Of a DNA stretch of 64,000 bases, positions 24,006 through 36,300 are shown in pieces. The stretch is from Lineus longissimus (taxonomy: Eukaryota; Nemertea; Pilidiophora; Heteronemertea; Lineidae): the NCBI RefSeq assembly GCF_910592395.1, contig NC_088315.1, positions 8,806,501-8,870,500 of the forward strand, written 5' to 3'. A program made the position numbers and the translations under genes. The notes below the pieces were generated by a model that was not told the origin of the DNA, did not search any database, and saw only the letters and a list, made by a program, of their open reading frames with translations. The first letter of the stretch is position 1. Every line of letters begins with the position of its first letter.

Positions 24006-24234
24006 CTGCCTCTTTAGTCCTATGATCAAATCACCACTTAATACCTATGAGATCACAACTTTTCTATTACTGCGCTAAACGAGTTGAGAGCATCCAGCTC
24101 CTCCATCGGTAGTTTCCACGCTGCCTCTCTCGTCCTATGATAAAATCACCACTAACACCTATGAGATCACAACTTCTCTATTGCTGCGCTGAACGAGCTG
24201 AGAGCATCCAGCTCCTCCATCGGTAGTTTCCCCG
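24006..24234. repeat. Tandem duplication of the ARM-TIR last-exon end
   Basis: Copy 24121-24234 holds the last coding residues, stop and first 3' UTR bases of the ARM-TIR gene (minus strand). Copy 24006-24120 is the same 115-bp unit downstream, at about 90% identity, with the reading frame and stop kept but no splice acceptor. A partial third unit lies at about 23985-24005. See the findings. Confidence 0.85.
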
Positions 24235-27200
24235 TAAAGAGCCGTCGTATGTACTTGTAATAGAAGTCGGGGGCCGTCCGTTTCATTTCTTGGAAGAACA
24301 AAAGATGGCGCCCTGTCAGGTTACTGATGTGGGACCTGGAATGTACAGGTCGAATTATGAGAAGAAGTCAAAAACTACTGAGAAGGAGTCGATGTTTTTT
24401 ATTTGTACTGTTCCGAAAGTTGCCTCCGTTTTGAGATCATACGAGGTGCACTTGTTATGATATCTGATGTATAACTACACCGACAGTCTATTCCAGAGCT
24501 TGCTACCCTAAAGGCCAGCAATGTCTAAACCCACTTGGCAAAAGATGTAAATCAGCCAGAGAAAGTGTCATGATGATCTTAGAATGATTTTGATACATTC
24601 TCCGTGGTTTTCAATATACTCTGCCTCTCGATATTTTAGGAGTATCAAAAATCTGAATCCCAGGACGGGCCCTTAGATTCAAAAACTTTACCTGTTGATG
24701 CCATTGTCGTCCATCCACTTCTCCACGTTGGCACTTCCCCAGGCCTCAATATCCGATTTAGGACTCGCTGCCTCAAAGATGGGCTGAGGAGGAGGGCGCT
24801 GGGGCGGCGCTGCATGCTCATTGGGCACCAGGACAGACGACTCTGGAGTGATGGTGATACTCGGGTGTCGCTGAGGCTGAATATAAATGAAAAGGACTGA
24901 ATCTCACACTAAAAAAGGGAATCCGTCTTTTTATTTCCAAGTTCCAAGTCTGTATGGATCTATACTTGGTGATATGTATAACAGATTTAATTTATACTAC
25001 GGACAAAAATGCTGGTCTAGTCAAGGCTGATATACATAGAAGGTTCATTGTACAGAAGAACTTCTCTAGTAAGGACACTCTCGCTACTGCCAAACATTGG
25101 CCTTGATAGAGAGGCGTCCTGCTTACAGAGAGGACCAATTTGGGACCCAAATCGGTGGGATTAATATTGAGAGGAGTTCGACCAACTGAAGTGTCCGCTA
25201 AGGTTGGCTCCACTGTAGTACAATTTTTCTTGGTTTCAATCAATGCTGTCAGTGAGGCCTAAAAGAATCTATGACCATAGACTTCAGGCAAAGGTATTCA
25301 AACTTTATTCAAAAGTCTATCTACTCCCTCCTCCAGTGCCTGAAAATTATGGCGCCTACCATACTATGGCCTATTTTTCCCTGGTTTCCAAGCCCTCGCA
25401 TCAAATTCTCCATCGTAGCCTCAAAAGCCTCTCCCCTGCTGAAATTGTAATACAACTTGGCTCCAAGAATCAGCCCCAACCAGCCGTCAGGTTTATATTT
25501 CGGCTCGACTATCAGTGGAATGATCCTCTTTCCTTTCGTAAATGCGTATTCGCCCTCTGAAAAAAGATTAGTATGGTAACCTCACATTAACATGTTTATG
25601 TTTTTGATGAACAATAGATTTACCTGTAGACAATTTAAGATCTCCATGGATGTCAGGACTGTTATCCTCGATTCCTCCCCTCAATTTAGCACCCATTTAA
25701 ATCCAACAATGGCAGTCAGTGTAGAATGATTTTGAAGGAGACGTGGTGGTGTGGTGTAGTGGCTAGGGTCTCTGACCAGCAGTCAGGAGGTCTCCGATGC
25801 GATCCCCACTGTTGACATACGGCATATGCCTTTAAAATGTCACAAACAGGACACTTACCAACCCGACAATTCTGACTATTTTTGTACTTCTGCGACATTG
25901 CAACTATGACCGCTGACGACTGCTCGATTGCATCAGCCATCGCTGAGAGCGTTGAGCCTTGCATGTGCTCCACGTCCATCCAGATCTTGTAGCCGTGACT
26001 TTTCAACATGTCCTTAATCCTGATCATGAGAGGCTGGACGTCCCACTGGTAACTGATCATTATGTGTTGGACGTCGTTAATATCTGCCGTGCTTGGCCGA
26101 CGTTTGGCAACCATTTCTTCAAAAACTGAAAATAAGAAGGACATCGGGAGTGAAAATCTGCTCATCTTGTCCAAGTCATGATTTTAACATTTGGATTTTT
26201 TAGCTTGAGTGTAGGAAAAAACCAAACAGGGCAAAAAGTAATTCATACCAGTTCTGACAGTTGCAATGACTGCCTTTTCAAACAAAAGAAACAACCTTAA
26301 GGTTTGCTTTTTTTTAACCTTTCGAAGCAAAGTGGTTCAAGGATTATAAAGGGGTGGACTCAAGTCTGAATATCATGGGTATATGGGTATGTCCCCTTGA
26401 ACACTAGAATACTTGTGTCCTTTGGTATGTCATCGCTGTGGCATGCAATAAACACTCACTAGAGATACAGATGAAGAAGTATCGTCATAGGCCCTAAAAT
26501 TTGATTTAAGAAAAAAACGAACTTTCAAGTAAAAGGCCCAGTAGTATTCACACAGAGACCAAACGAATGTGGAAATTTACTTTTGAAGCCATCTATAGAT
26601 TTGCAATCTTACTCACCCACTGTGTTACCGGGTTCATAAGCCGATATCTGCGTAACCGTCCATAGTATCCCTTTTGCCATCTTGCGACACTGATGGTCAG
26701 GATCTGCGGCAACAGTTTCAAACCAATCCATCGCGTCAGCATCATCAGCCATCTGGGCCTTGTTGTCTTTGTTGAAACACAGCGTCCAGATAGTCTTTGT
26801 AGATTCTGGAATGTAAAGGTAATTTGTAATGCAAGGTAAAATTAGAAATAAACATTGCCGCAGTACAGTTATTATGGACGCAAATGCAATGAGACTAGGC
26901 ATGTACACCATTTGTATATTAGTCCACACAACTGCATTATCGTAATTTCTATTCTCTTTGTGGATTTTCAAAATTAGGAACTCTCAAAATCTGTTTCTGA
27001 TTTCAAATTTTGGCCTTCAAAGATAGAGTATGGGAACAATCTTGGTCATTGAAAAATAACCAATAAAGCCCTGCTAATGCACCTGCCAAACACGCCCTCT
27101 GTATTTTACTTACCTAACTGTTCCGTCGGTAGGTCCTCTCTCCTCATAGCTTTCATCAATGAGTCAAACGCACCACATTCGACAACAAGACGTTTATTCG

Positions 27201-29213
27201 TGTCATTTCTCGCAAGCACATCAATACCTGAAAATATTTACCAATCTTCGATTAATAACTCAACAATGTTGATATTTTGGAATACTGATCAAATCAGTCA
27301 GGAACTTTTGAGGCAGCTGCTTCGTGTACAGAAGGTTGAAGATCGTGACCCATTGGTAGCTCTTTCCCTGGCAGCCAGTTAGCCACAAGCTAGTTGAATA
27401 CAGGGTAAATCTGTTCAAATCTTCTTTGCGCCTGGCACCTGGCATTAGAGACAGGAGTTTGGATGTGAAGAGCATCCCATAAGCCAAATCTCACTTGATA
27501 CCAGCATATCAAAAGTGCACAAACAATGTCAAGTTACAAAATGTCTTCATTTTGAATTCATTTTGATCCTTTTTCCAGATATTCCCACCAAAAGGAAAAC
27601 TCCGTCCCAAATAAAAATGTGACCCGTCACAGCAAAACCAGGTGCATGTCGCACAGAAGATGAGCCAAAGTGACACCAGGAGATAATGGAAGAAATTGAT
27701 GTGCTCATATTTCACAAAAGGCAGACAATAGAGAATTGATCAAACAGTCCGTCTCAAGCTGCCAAGCTCAGAGCGACATGCGCCTGGTTTTGCTGTGACG
27801 GGTCAAAAATATAAACCATGTGCTTATATGTATGACCAGTTCTTATCTTCAAACATGACAGATCTCTAGTCTACCTGCCCTCAAACTATCATTGCCTATG
27901 CATGCCTCTGCAAACCTACCCTTTATCAACTCCAAAGCTGACCAACCCATATACTGGCGATCCTCCCGCTCTAACGCTGCTGTCAAATTGTTCACAAGTT
28001 TTTCCAGAAGAGGTTTCCGCGCCGCAAACACATGGCTTTTTTCTTCATCCGAGAGATATGCAATGAGGAAAAGGGCGGACATCTGATAGGATGGATACTT
28101 TGAATCGAGATACGCCGACCCCGTCTCGAAGGCTCCGACTTCCAGGAGGCGCTGACGGTTGTCGCTTACTCTAGAGCAGTTGTAAAGAGTAGACAGGCTG
28201 GCTTTGACTATTTTATCAACTTGCTGAAAGCGAGAGAGAAAAATGTAAGAAGAGAAAAATGTTTTTCAGTTTAAACTAGCATTTTAATGAACAGCGTAGG
28301 CCTTTAAATTTAGGAATATGAAATTCAGGAAGAATTTTCTGCTCATAAGAACAGTGACCAAATAAACACTGCAATGGCAATGCCCTACTGCAGAGAAAAG
28401 ACTACTAACAAGAACTACCTTGTCAATTTCCTTAGAAAAGTGGGCTTCTCTTTTCTCCCTCAAGAACCAGACGACCAGCTCCAGAAGACCAGGGGTTCGG
28501 CATATCGCTCGAGTAAACTCCTCTGTTTTATCCGTGAAGTTGAACAAAGTGATCATGACATGGGCCACAGGATTGAAATACTTCTTAACCAACTTCCCCT
28601 CACCGTCAACAAAGTCTAACTTGAAGAAAAGCTCCAGAATTTGATTATACACCGGCATGATATCCGCATCAACTAAAGCTAGGGCGATGTCGTTCCTCAA
28701 CGTATTCCGCAGCCCAATTGGCTGATGCTTCAAAGCATTGATATACGAATTTCTAATATATAAAAGCGCTTCCCGAAACTCCATATCTGTTGCAAATTGT
28801 TCCATGTTCAACTCCGTGCTCTCTGGGACACTCAAGAATTTATTTTTGATGCAAGGGATGCAATAAGAGTTTATCTTATAGAGCATCTTCTGGCGATGTT
28901 CTTTGACCTCGTCCTCAGTCAACATTTTTATCTCCTTTTTTATCTTTGTGGTTCTGGTCTTTGCGTCCCCATCTGCAAGTGTAATCGTATCCTCCAAACC
29001 AGAGAGAGGTCTTCGCCCTGGAGACACTGATGTTGGTGTTGGGGGTACCTCCCCAAATGTCACCCCTCGAGATGCCCCATCGTCAATGTTCATCACCGGT
29101 TCCGCACATCTGTAAACATCATCACTTTCTGCCATGCTTGCCATTGGCCGAGGAGCATCAATTATTTCTCCTGGTTCAGCAGATTCTTTTCGTTCTTCTT
29201 CACAGTGGAACAT
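24167..29213 (-). CDS. ARM-repeat/TIR/SAM-like protein, putative NAD+-cleaving TIR
   Basis: Eight exons: 29213-28419, 28223-27920, 27227-27114, 26805-26617, 26125-25859, 25556-25360, 24876-24692 and 24335-24167. Phases agree at every junction, giving 739 aa. Residues 1-110 are low-complexity and acidic. Residues about 115-465 form an all-helical armadillo-type region (blocks such as YNCSRVSDNRQRLLEVGAFE). The TIR domain is about 487-612: it starts HIMISYQWD, and RVEGEYAFTKGKRIIPLIV has Glu557 eight residues before the GK glycine, the spacing of the SARM1 catalytic Glu. A proline-rich linker follows, then a SAM-like segment (about 668-720). SARM1 is ARM-SAM-SAM-TIR, so the order differs. Such TIRs signal in immunity or axon/cell death; the role here is inferred. 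The start codon is the first Met of the long 5' exon. Confidence 0.85.
25053..25215. mobile_element. pogo-like MITE in ARM-TIR intron 6
   Basis: Starts CAGAAGAACTTCTCTAGTAA and ends GGCTCCACTG, flanked by TA on both sides. The family's interior blocks are present with moderate divergence. Confidence 0.7.
25736..25815 (+). mobile_element. tRNA-like SINE head in ARM-TIR intron 5
   Basis: GGTGTGGTGTAGTGGCTAGG resembles an A box and GTCTCCGATGCGATCCCCAC a B box 45 bases on. There is no acceptor-stem pairing, so it is not a tRNA gene. It lies 44 bases or more from the exon at 25859. Confidence 0.4.
27614..27810. mobile_element. 'GTGACCCGTCACAG' MITE, copy 1
   Basis: Inverted ends TGACCCGTCACAGCAAAACC and its complement (TTTTGCTGTGACGGGTCA) extend over about 35 bases. 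A second, oppositely oriented copy is at 51632-51829. Both yield the same spurious open frame (MKYEHINFFHYLLVS). It lies in intron 2 of the ARM-TIR gene. Confidence 0.8.
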
Positions 29214-29639
29214 CTTTACTTTTGAAGCTTCAAGTCGCCCTCAAACATATCCAAGCCTTCCTGAAACTAGATTTGGAAAAAAGCTGTTTGAGGCATGAAT
29301 ACATTTGATTTGACTCGTCAACCTGTTAGCAATTATCTCCAAAGCGTGCACTGCGCAAACAGGTATTTTAAATAGCTGCAACCAAGGATTATAATCGCTG
29401 CAAAATGCATAAAAAGATCTCTGCGGGTAAAAGCCATAATGGCCGATTTGATATTGATGGCAGGTTGTTACTGTTACCAATTCTTGCTGCAGGCAACTGC
29501 ATGCTGCACGGACCAAATGAGCAATCGCTGTTGCATGCGATCATGATTGCCAGTCGCGGTGATTTAAATCACTTGTTTGGGGGCACTCAAGTCAAGGACA
29601 CCTGCTTTGATCCTGGTTAATGAGTACATCATTTTCTTA

Positions 29640-29970
29640 TTCAGTCACCTGCCCGGAAGTGGCAACGGTACGTTTTAGACAATGGGAGAGTGCCAAAATG
29701 TGGAATTCAATTTCTGCTAATGTCGGTCCATTTGGCATTTGTGTTTACATCATCTTTCATCCTTGTCTTTGAATACTGCTCTCTCACAACCATCAGTGAA
29801 ATCATTGTGCAACAACCTTATTCTGCGGGATCCAGAATTTGGACACTGTTAGTGTTACAATGACATCATATTTCATCTTTGACAGGAACAGGGAAAGTCA
29901 AAGTGAAAGTAACAATGAACATTCATCCAGTCACAACCTACAAAGACAGTGTCTTCAACAGGTATGTCAT
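29640..29970 (+). promoter_or_regulatory. Candidate GTF2H1 promoter and 5' UTR exon
   Basis: CCGGAAGTG at 29653-29661 is a consensus ETS/GABP site, common in promoters of general transcription genes. At 29960 a strong donor (CAACAG|GTATGT) could end a non-coding first exon that splices to the acceptor at 30819 just before the GTF2H1 start codon. The ARM-TIR start (29213, minus) is about 440 bases away, so the region may be a shared divergent promoter. No transcript data are available to me. Confidence 0.35.
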
Positions 29971-30842
29971 TGATGTCAGACCAAAGCATGTCTTACAAAT
30001 TGTTCCATGCACCTTTACTTGTTCATCTGAGTTGTTGCTTTAGATAAGCTGCTACAGAATCGCTGAAATGCGGTGGTTTATAGCTGCATACTTGATGATT
30101 GTCTTCACACAGCAGCCATTTATTTACAATTAAATGACGTAAATGGCAACCAAATTCCTCACGGCAAAGACGGAATCAATATCGCGACAACCACAACAGC
30201 TAAAAGCTTGACGAAAAAAAATCTGTTTTCCTGCATAAATCTCTGTTTTTCTGCGTCAAGAGACATAGTTATAGTGATAGTTCGATCTCAATATAAAGAT
30301 CAAAAGCATCCTTATTGTTATAGGTATGTTTATTGCTGATAAATGGATGTCGTTTGGACAATCACGTGTTTCTTGTTGCTGGTGAAAAACTTGAAAAAGT
30401 GACACACACACATGCACTGCACCACCATGCACACTCGGTACACATCGTGACATACTCAGTGTAGCATGTATGTACATGTACTATGACTTCTCAGTCATCT
30501 GAAATTTGTTGCTGGATTGCTTGAAGAAGTGGTTGTGATTCCAGCAGAGCCTACCGATACTGTACCTTTCTGAAAGTTACAGAGTTCTGTAGTTTAGTCG
30601 TCATCCATAATCAGTCCGATAGTCGTGACGTAGGCTTTGCCCTTTTTAGTTTTTGTATGATACAGCTCTATCTTATTTCTTACGTCTACAGTAGGCCTAT
30701 CCCTCCCCTGTCCAGGCTTTCAGCATTAGACATATTCTGAAGTATCTACACAAGTTGCTGTGTATTCTGGGGATTCATCCATGTGGCGGTATCATTGTTG
30801 TCATATTTCTTCATTCAGGTTTACATGGCCTAGACTTCAACC

Positions 30843-33295
30843 ATGTCATCCGAAGACGTTCTGCTGATTGTGAACCATGTTAAGCACAAGAAGGTTGAGG
30901 GCAATATGTATATGATGGACACAAGGATGGCCTGGATGCCAGCGAGTTCAGACACGTTCAAGATTAGTCATAGCTATGCAGACATTAGAGGTAAGCTGAT
31001 CATTGGAGCATGTGGGTTGTTATCTTGCTCATCTGTGCAATTGTTCGACACCATCTCAATCCGTCAGTTGAAAGTTCTTGCCAATCTCCTTGGGCTACTT
31101 CAGTACAAATCTGTCATGGTGGTCCCCAGGCGTGTAGAATTTGCCTGACAATAAGACACTATGAAAAAAAATAAAATGAAAGTAATGTAACTCCTAATGA
31201 ACTGCTTTATAATGTTCAAAATTCTCAAACATTTACATTTATTCCCCGGCCTACCCTGTAACCTTTCAGTTAAACTGAGCTGTTCGATCAGCGCTACAAA
31301 CTGATCATCTCTCGACCAGGACCCATTTCTAAATTTTGTTCGAGTAAGGCATGTTTATGCACAGTTCTTGCAAATCTGCAAGCTATAATCAAAACCCAAC
31401 TGAATGTCTTCGATAGGTTTTAATGTACCATCCATTTATTTCGACTTTCAGTCCAAAAGATCTCGCCCGACACAAAAGACAAAGTGCAGCTTCAAGTTGT
31501 GATGCATGACAATAGTGCGAACACATTCCACTTCAACAACCCCAAGGGTCGTGCCGTCCAACAGGAGGATCGCGCCAAAATCAAAGAGCTGCTACAAAAT
31601 CTCCTGCCGAAATTCCGACGGAAAATAAACAGTGAATTGGAAGAGAAAAATAAACTTTTGCAGAGTAATCCGGAGATGCTGCAACTATATAAAGACTTGG
31701 TCGTGAGTGGTGTGATCACGGCAGACGAGTTTTGGGCAAATAGAGCAAATGTGAGTCGGTGTTAAGCGCTGCGCAAACGGGTGCCTTAAATCGCTGCTGC
31801 CGGCGATTTTAATCGCTGCGATGTGTGATAAAGGGATCTTTCACCTGTGGATAAAAATGGTAATCGCTGGATTTCATATTGACTCGCTGGTGGCAAAACA
31901 AAACAGCCTCCACAAAATCAATTGAGTGAAAAAACCCATAGATGGTTTATTGACAAAGAATGTTTCTAGTTTTGCTCTGAATTTACGCAGCTGTTGTAAT
32001 GATATGTTTAACTTTTCAGAAGCAAGGTTCAGGCAATACGGGGGGTCAAGACGTTGGGGTTTCTGCTGCTTTCCTGGTGAGTTCCATAGTTAAAGTGATA
32101 CTATGATGTGATTTACAACTTTGCGGAAATACGTCCGTTTTTAATTGTTGATCACAAATGTAAAGCTCAAATTTTCCATTTTTGATCAGATTAGATTTAT
32201 TATAAAATCGCTGAATGTAAACCACCGCGACCGCGAAAATATTCATGTTGTGACGTCATCAACGAAAACGGCATTGAAGCGAGCCATGCGGGCGGGATTA
32301 AACCATCAATTTCTAGAAAATGTGCATTTCGATGCGAAAACCTCACCGATTTATGAGAAAGTGACGTAGTCATTTGTCAAAAACAGCTAAAACATTATAT
32401 GGTGAAATTTGACACGAGTTACCCTTTAAGAACTTATGGCAATCCCCTTTTTCTATATCTCCCATTATAGCTCTCAAGTTTCTTTTTCAGAATATTCAGT
32501 TGAGCCGAACTACTTATTTATCTCTATTCAGAATTCTTTTATCATAAAATTCTCGTTTCCACCATATGCATTCGTGTCCTACTTGGTTACAGATGTCACG
32601 ATCAATACTTGAAGAATGTATATTTTATTTCATATTTCAGGCGGACATTAAACCCCAAACAGACGGCTGCAACGGCCTCAGGTACAATTTGACTGCTGAC
32701 ATAATAGAATCTATATTTAGAACATATCCAGCTGGTAAGTACGTGTAAGGGGTGATTGCAAAAAAAGTTTGTTTATTATGTGTAGACCCTATTAACGAAA
32801 GGGCTAGCCAACTTTGGCTCATGAGACACTGTTTACTTGCAAACTCCTCACTCGACGTCTAAAGCCAGGCACCTGGTGAGAAGGCACTTTGAACCCTATA
32901 TTTAATTAGCTGGCGGCGAACCAACCGGCCACGTCAGAAACGGGTTACCAGGGGGCCTTGAACCTTCGACTGATTGTTAGAACTTTAACTAAGAGCAGCT
33001 GGATTGGAATGGCAGTGCTTTTCATAACTATGGTCAGAGTGAGCATTTAAAAGGAGTCAGAAATTCTATTGAAACTCCATACTGTCCGTAAACAGAAAGA
33101 TTAATCCTGTTATAATCAATATTTTTATTTCAGTGAAAGATCTTCATGCCAATTCGGTGCCAGACAAGTTATCCGAGAGTGAATTTTGGACCAAGTTTTT
33201 TCAGTCGCATTACTTTCATCGAGACCGTATCAACATGAGTTCAAAAGACATATTCACTGAATGTGCAAAGACAGATGAAAAAGGTAAATTTCTCA

Positions 33296-33349
<54 letters not shown>

Positions 33350-36300
33350 ATTGGCATCCTGCAGGGATGCGTCTGAGAGAGACTTGAGTCCATTTGCATT
33401 CATACGTGAATATATGTACCGGTAAACACATTTTTACTACCTACATGTAAGTCACAATAAATAAACAGCTGTGTTAAATAGCTGTGTTAAATAGCTGTGT
33501 TAAACAGCTGTGTTAAACAGCTGTGTTAAACAGCTATGTTAAACAGTTGTGTTAAACAGTTGTGTTAAACAGTTGTGTTAAATAGCTGTGTTGAACAGCC
33601 CAGAAATGAAACAGGCAATAGCTGGTTTTTATGTTGCATCCTGCTACTCCAAGAACTTTGTAGATCGCCAGGCATCCCTAGCTTGAAAAATGGCATTGGC
33701 TAATTGAGATACCTATTTATCATATTTTCTGACGGCTCACAAAAAAAACACGTAACACAAAGAAGATAACACTGTTGCTATCAAGTTAATGATGTCACTG
33801 CTACTGTTGTTTGTGGTAATACATCACCCTATCAGTAGTATTCTGTCTACAACACAATGGCCTCCATCTGGCATTTGACAAGACTTGTTCCAAGGAAAAG
33901 GTTTCTCATCAAACTGTTGTCGTTTTTTCAGATATACAAAAAGAAATCCACACAAGTATCAACGATCCGTTTATTGATCTCACCGAGTTTAAAGATGACA
34001 CTTTGGATGAGGTATGTTCATGGGGTCAGATCATTTTAGGGTTTAAAGGACCAATGGCATTATTTTGATAATGCCTTAAAGAGCATTTATACCAGGCTGT
34101 CGGTTGACCAGTCACCTTCCGCACCTCAGTGATAGTTTCCATCATCAAGTTACGTATGAATTGGAAAAATTCAAAATCTGATTGCATTATCACGCTGCAC
34201 AGATTACCCCTCTATGTAGACATATTTTATGATCCATTCTATATTTTCAAGGGTTATGGTGCGAAGGGAATGGAGGCCCGTCAGCAAATGAACGCCACAA
34301 ATCTCTCGATGATTCGCCGCTTCAATCATCACTCGACTATGGTGCTAAAGTCTCTGGAGCAGAAAGAGGCTGCGTCGTCTGCTGCTGGGTCGTCGTCTGC
34401 TACGACGCAGAATGGAACGAAAACGGCCGAGAGTAGCAAGGAGGAGGAGTCGGAACCAGAGGCTAAAAAGGTAGGCATCAGTAGAGTTGCATCCCGACTC
34501 CTAGGTTCCCTGGGATCGAACCCAACCCTGGGTGGTTTTAGCAGTGATAACCCCTGAGCTTTAGGGCTCCTCAAACTATTACTACAAGGGGACAACTTGT
34601 ACAACATTTAATGTATCTTCTTGTGTCCTTTTAGAGAAAGATAAGAGAGAAAATAGAAATGGAAGATCTTGAGGATGAAGATAAGGCAGCTACATCGACA
34701 TTAAAATTGACCAAATTAGAACGCTATCTCCACGGTCCGACACCGGTGGTCGCCACTAGTGTCGAGACGACAGAATCTCTAATGGAAGCATCAGAGTCAG
34801 CGCTCCGCGAAATGGAAACTTGGAGACCGAATCTGGTGCAGGTAAAGTAACAAAGTTGTCTTCAATTAAGAGGCGTCCTGATTGAGAATAAGCATAAGAA
34901 CTGCCAATACTGTTGACAGTTTCAAAAACTTATTTGAGACATTATTCAAATTACCTAACTCCTCAATTTAAGTTTTAGGTGTTTCCTGCTAAGGCAACAG
35001 AACTTTTCAAAAGTGATGTCCGATATAATGTTGGCCCTGAGAAAAGAATATCAAAACCAGCTTTGACCTATTCTCCATCACAAACATTTTGATATCCTCT
35101 GACCAAGGCCTTTCACAATCAAATATAATCATATTCTATTCAATGGGCCTATTCCTTGCTAGACAATCATAATAAAATTCTATGATTTCTTCCTCTCAGG
35201 TTCTCGACAGCAAGATGGCTCTTAGTGTTTTAGGCGAGCTGTCACCAGGGGGTGCTCTTATGTATGGGACAAGTCAACAACAACTTTCACGTAAGTTCCA
35301 GCTAAGGGTCTTGAAGGGGTTGGTGTGACGTTTGCCATTACTGGTGGTCCAGGAAAATAGAAATGCACTTGTACACAATGCTGTTGTGAAGTTTTTTGGC
35401 ATACGAATTGGCTGAAACTTTATATTTTTGGTATTTGTACATCTGTCTGCACAACAGCAATGCTGAAATTTTAATACGAATTCATGTGGTTGGAAAGTTT
35501 CAAATTCAATTATAAATTTCAAATTTTACGGCGTAGGCCTTTAAAGTTGTCTTATCCAGACCTTGTGGTCGTGACTTTGTCTTCGTAAGACCAGTCGGGG
35601 ATGGCAAATTTCATCAAATATCTCAGAATCCCTCTAGGTGCAACTCGGTGATGATAAAGACATTTGCCACATCTTTCCATTGAATCGGGAGTCACAATGG
35701 CCTCACTAAGGCCTATTATTCAAGGCAGTAAAAGACGTTTTCACAGCCGACAGACACTGGAGATCAGTTTATCGCTTCTGTTTTCAGAAATGGTCCCGCA
35801 AGATCTTCAGCAAGAAATCAAACAGAGTTACTCAGCGCTGTGTGAGCTTTTACGCCATTTCTGGATGTGTTTTCCAACGAATACAAAATTTTTAGAAGAA
35901 AAGGTATGTACTCAAGTTTGAAACCCAATTAGGACTCTCTGATAATGACTTAGAGTGTGTAGATAACTTCATATGACATGCAGCTTGACATATCAATGAT
36001 GGAAACGCCAGAAGAGTATGAGTGAGGTTACCAGGACGTGTTGTCCTTGATGTTAAGTCCTAACGGCGACCTCAATTCAGCGATTTAAATTTCTGCTACC
36101 TGTGATCATGATTGTGTGCAACAAAAATTGCTTGTTTGCTATGGTTGTGACAAGAATGGGTGATTGCAGTGACCTGCCATCACTATCAAAACCGGTGATC
36201 AGCAATTGTTGTCATTGGCTTTTATTTCCTTCTTTCAGGTAATACGAATGCAATCGAATCTTGAGCGATTTCAACAAGCAAAGTTAAATCCATTGAAGGA

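Noticed and set aside
33216-33431. Poly-Ser and poly-Asp frames
   Set aside because: They come from the (TCA)n microsatellite right after a GTF2H1 exon.
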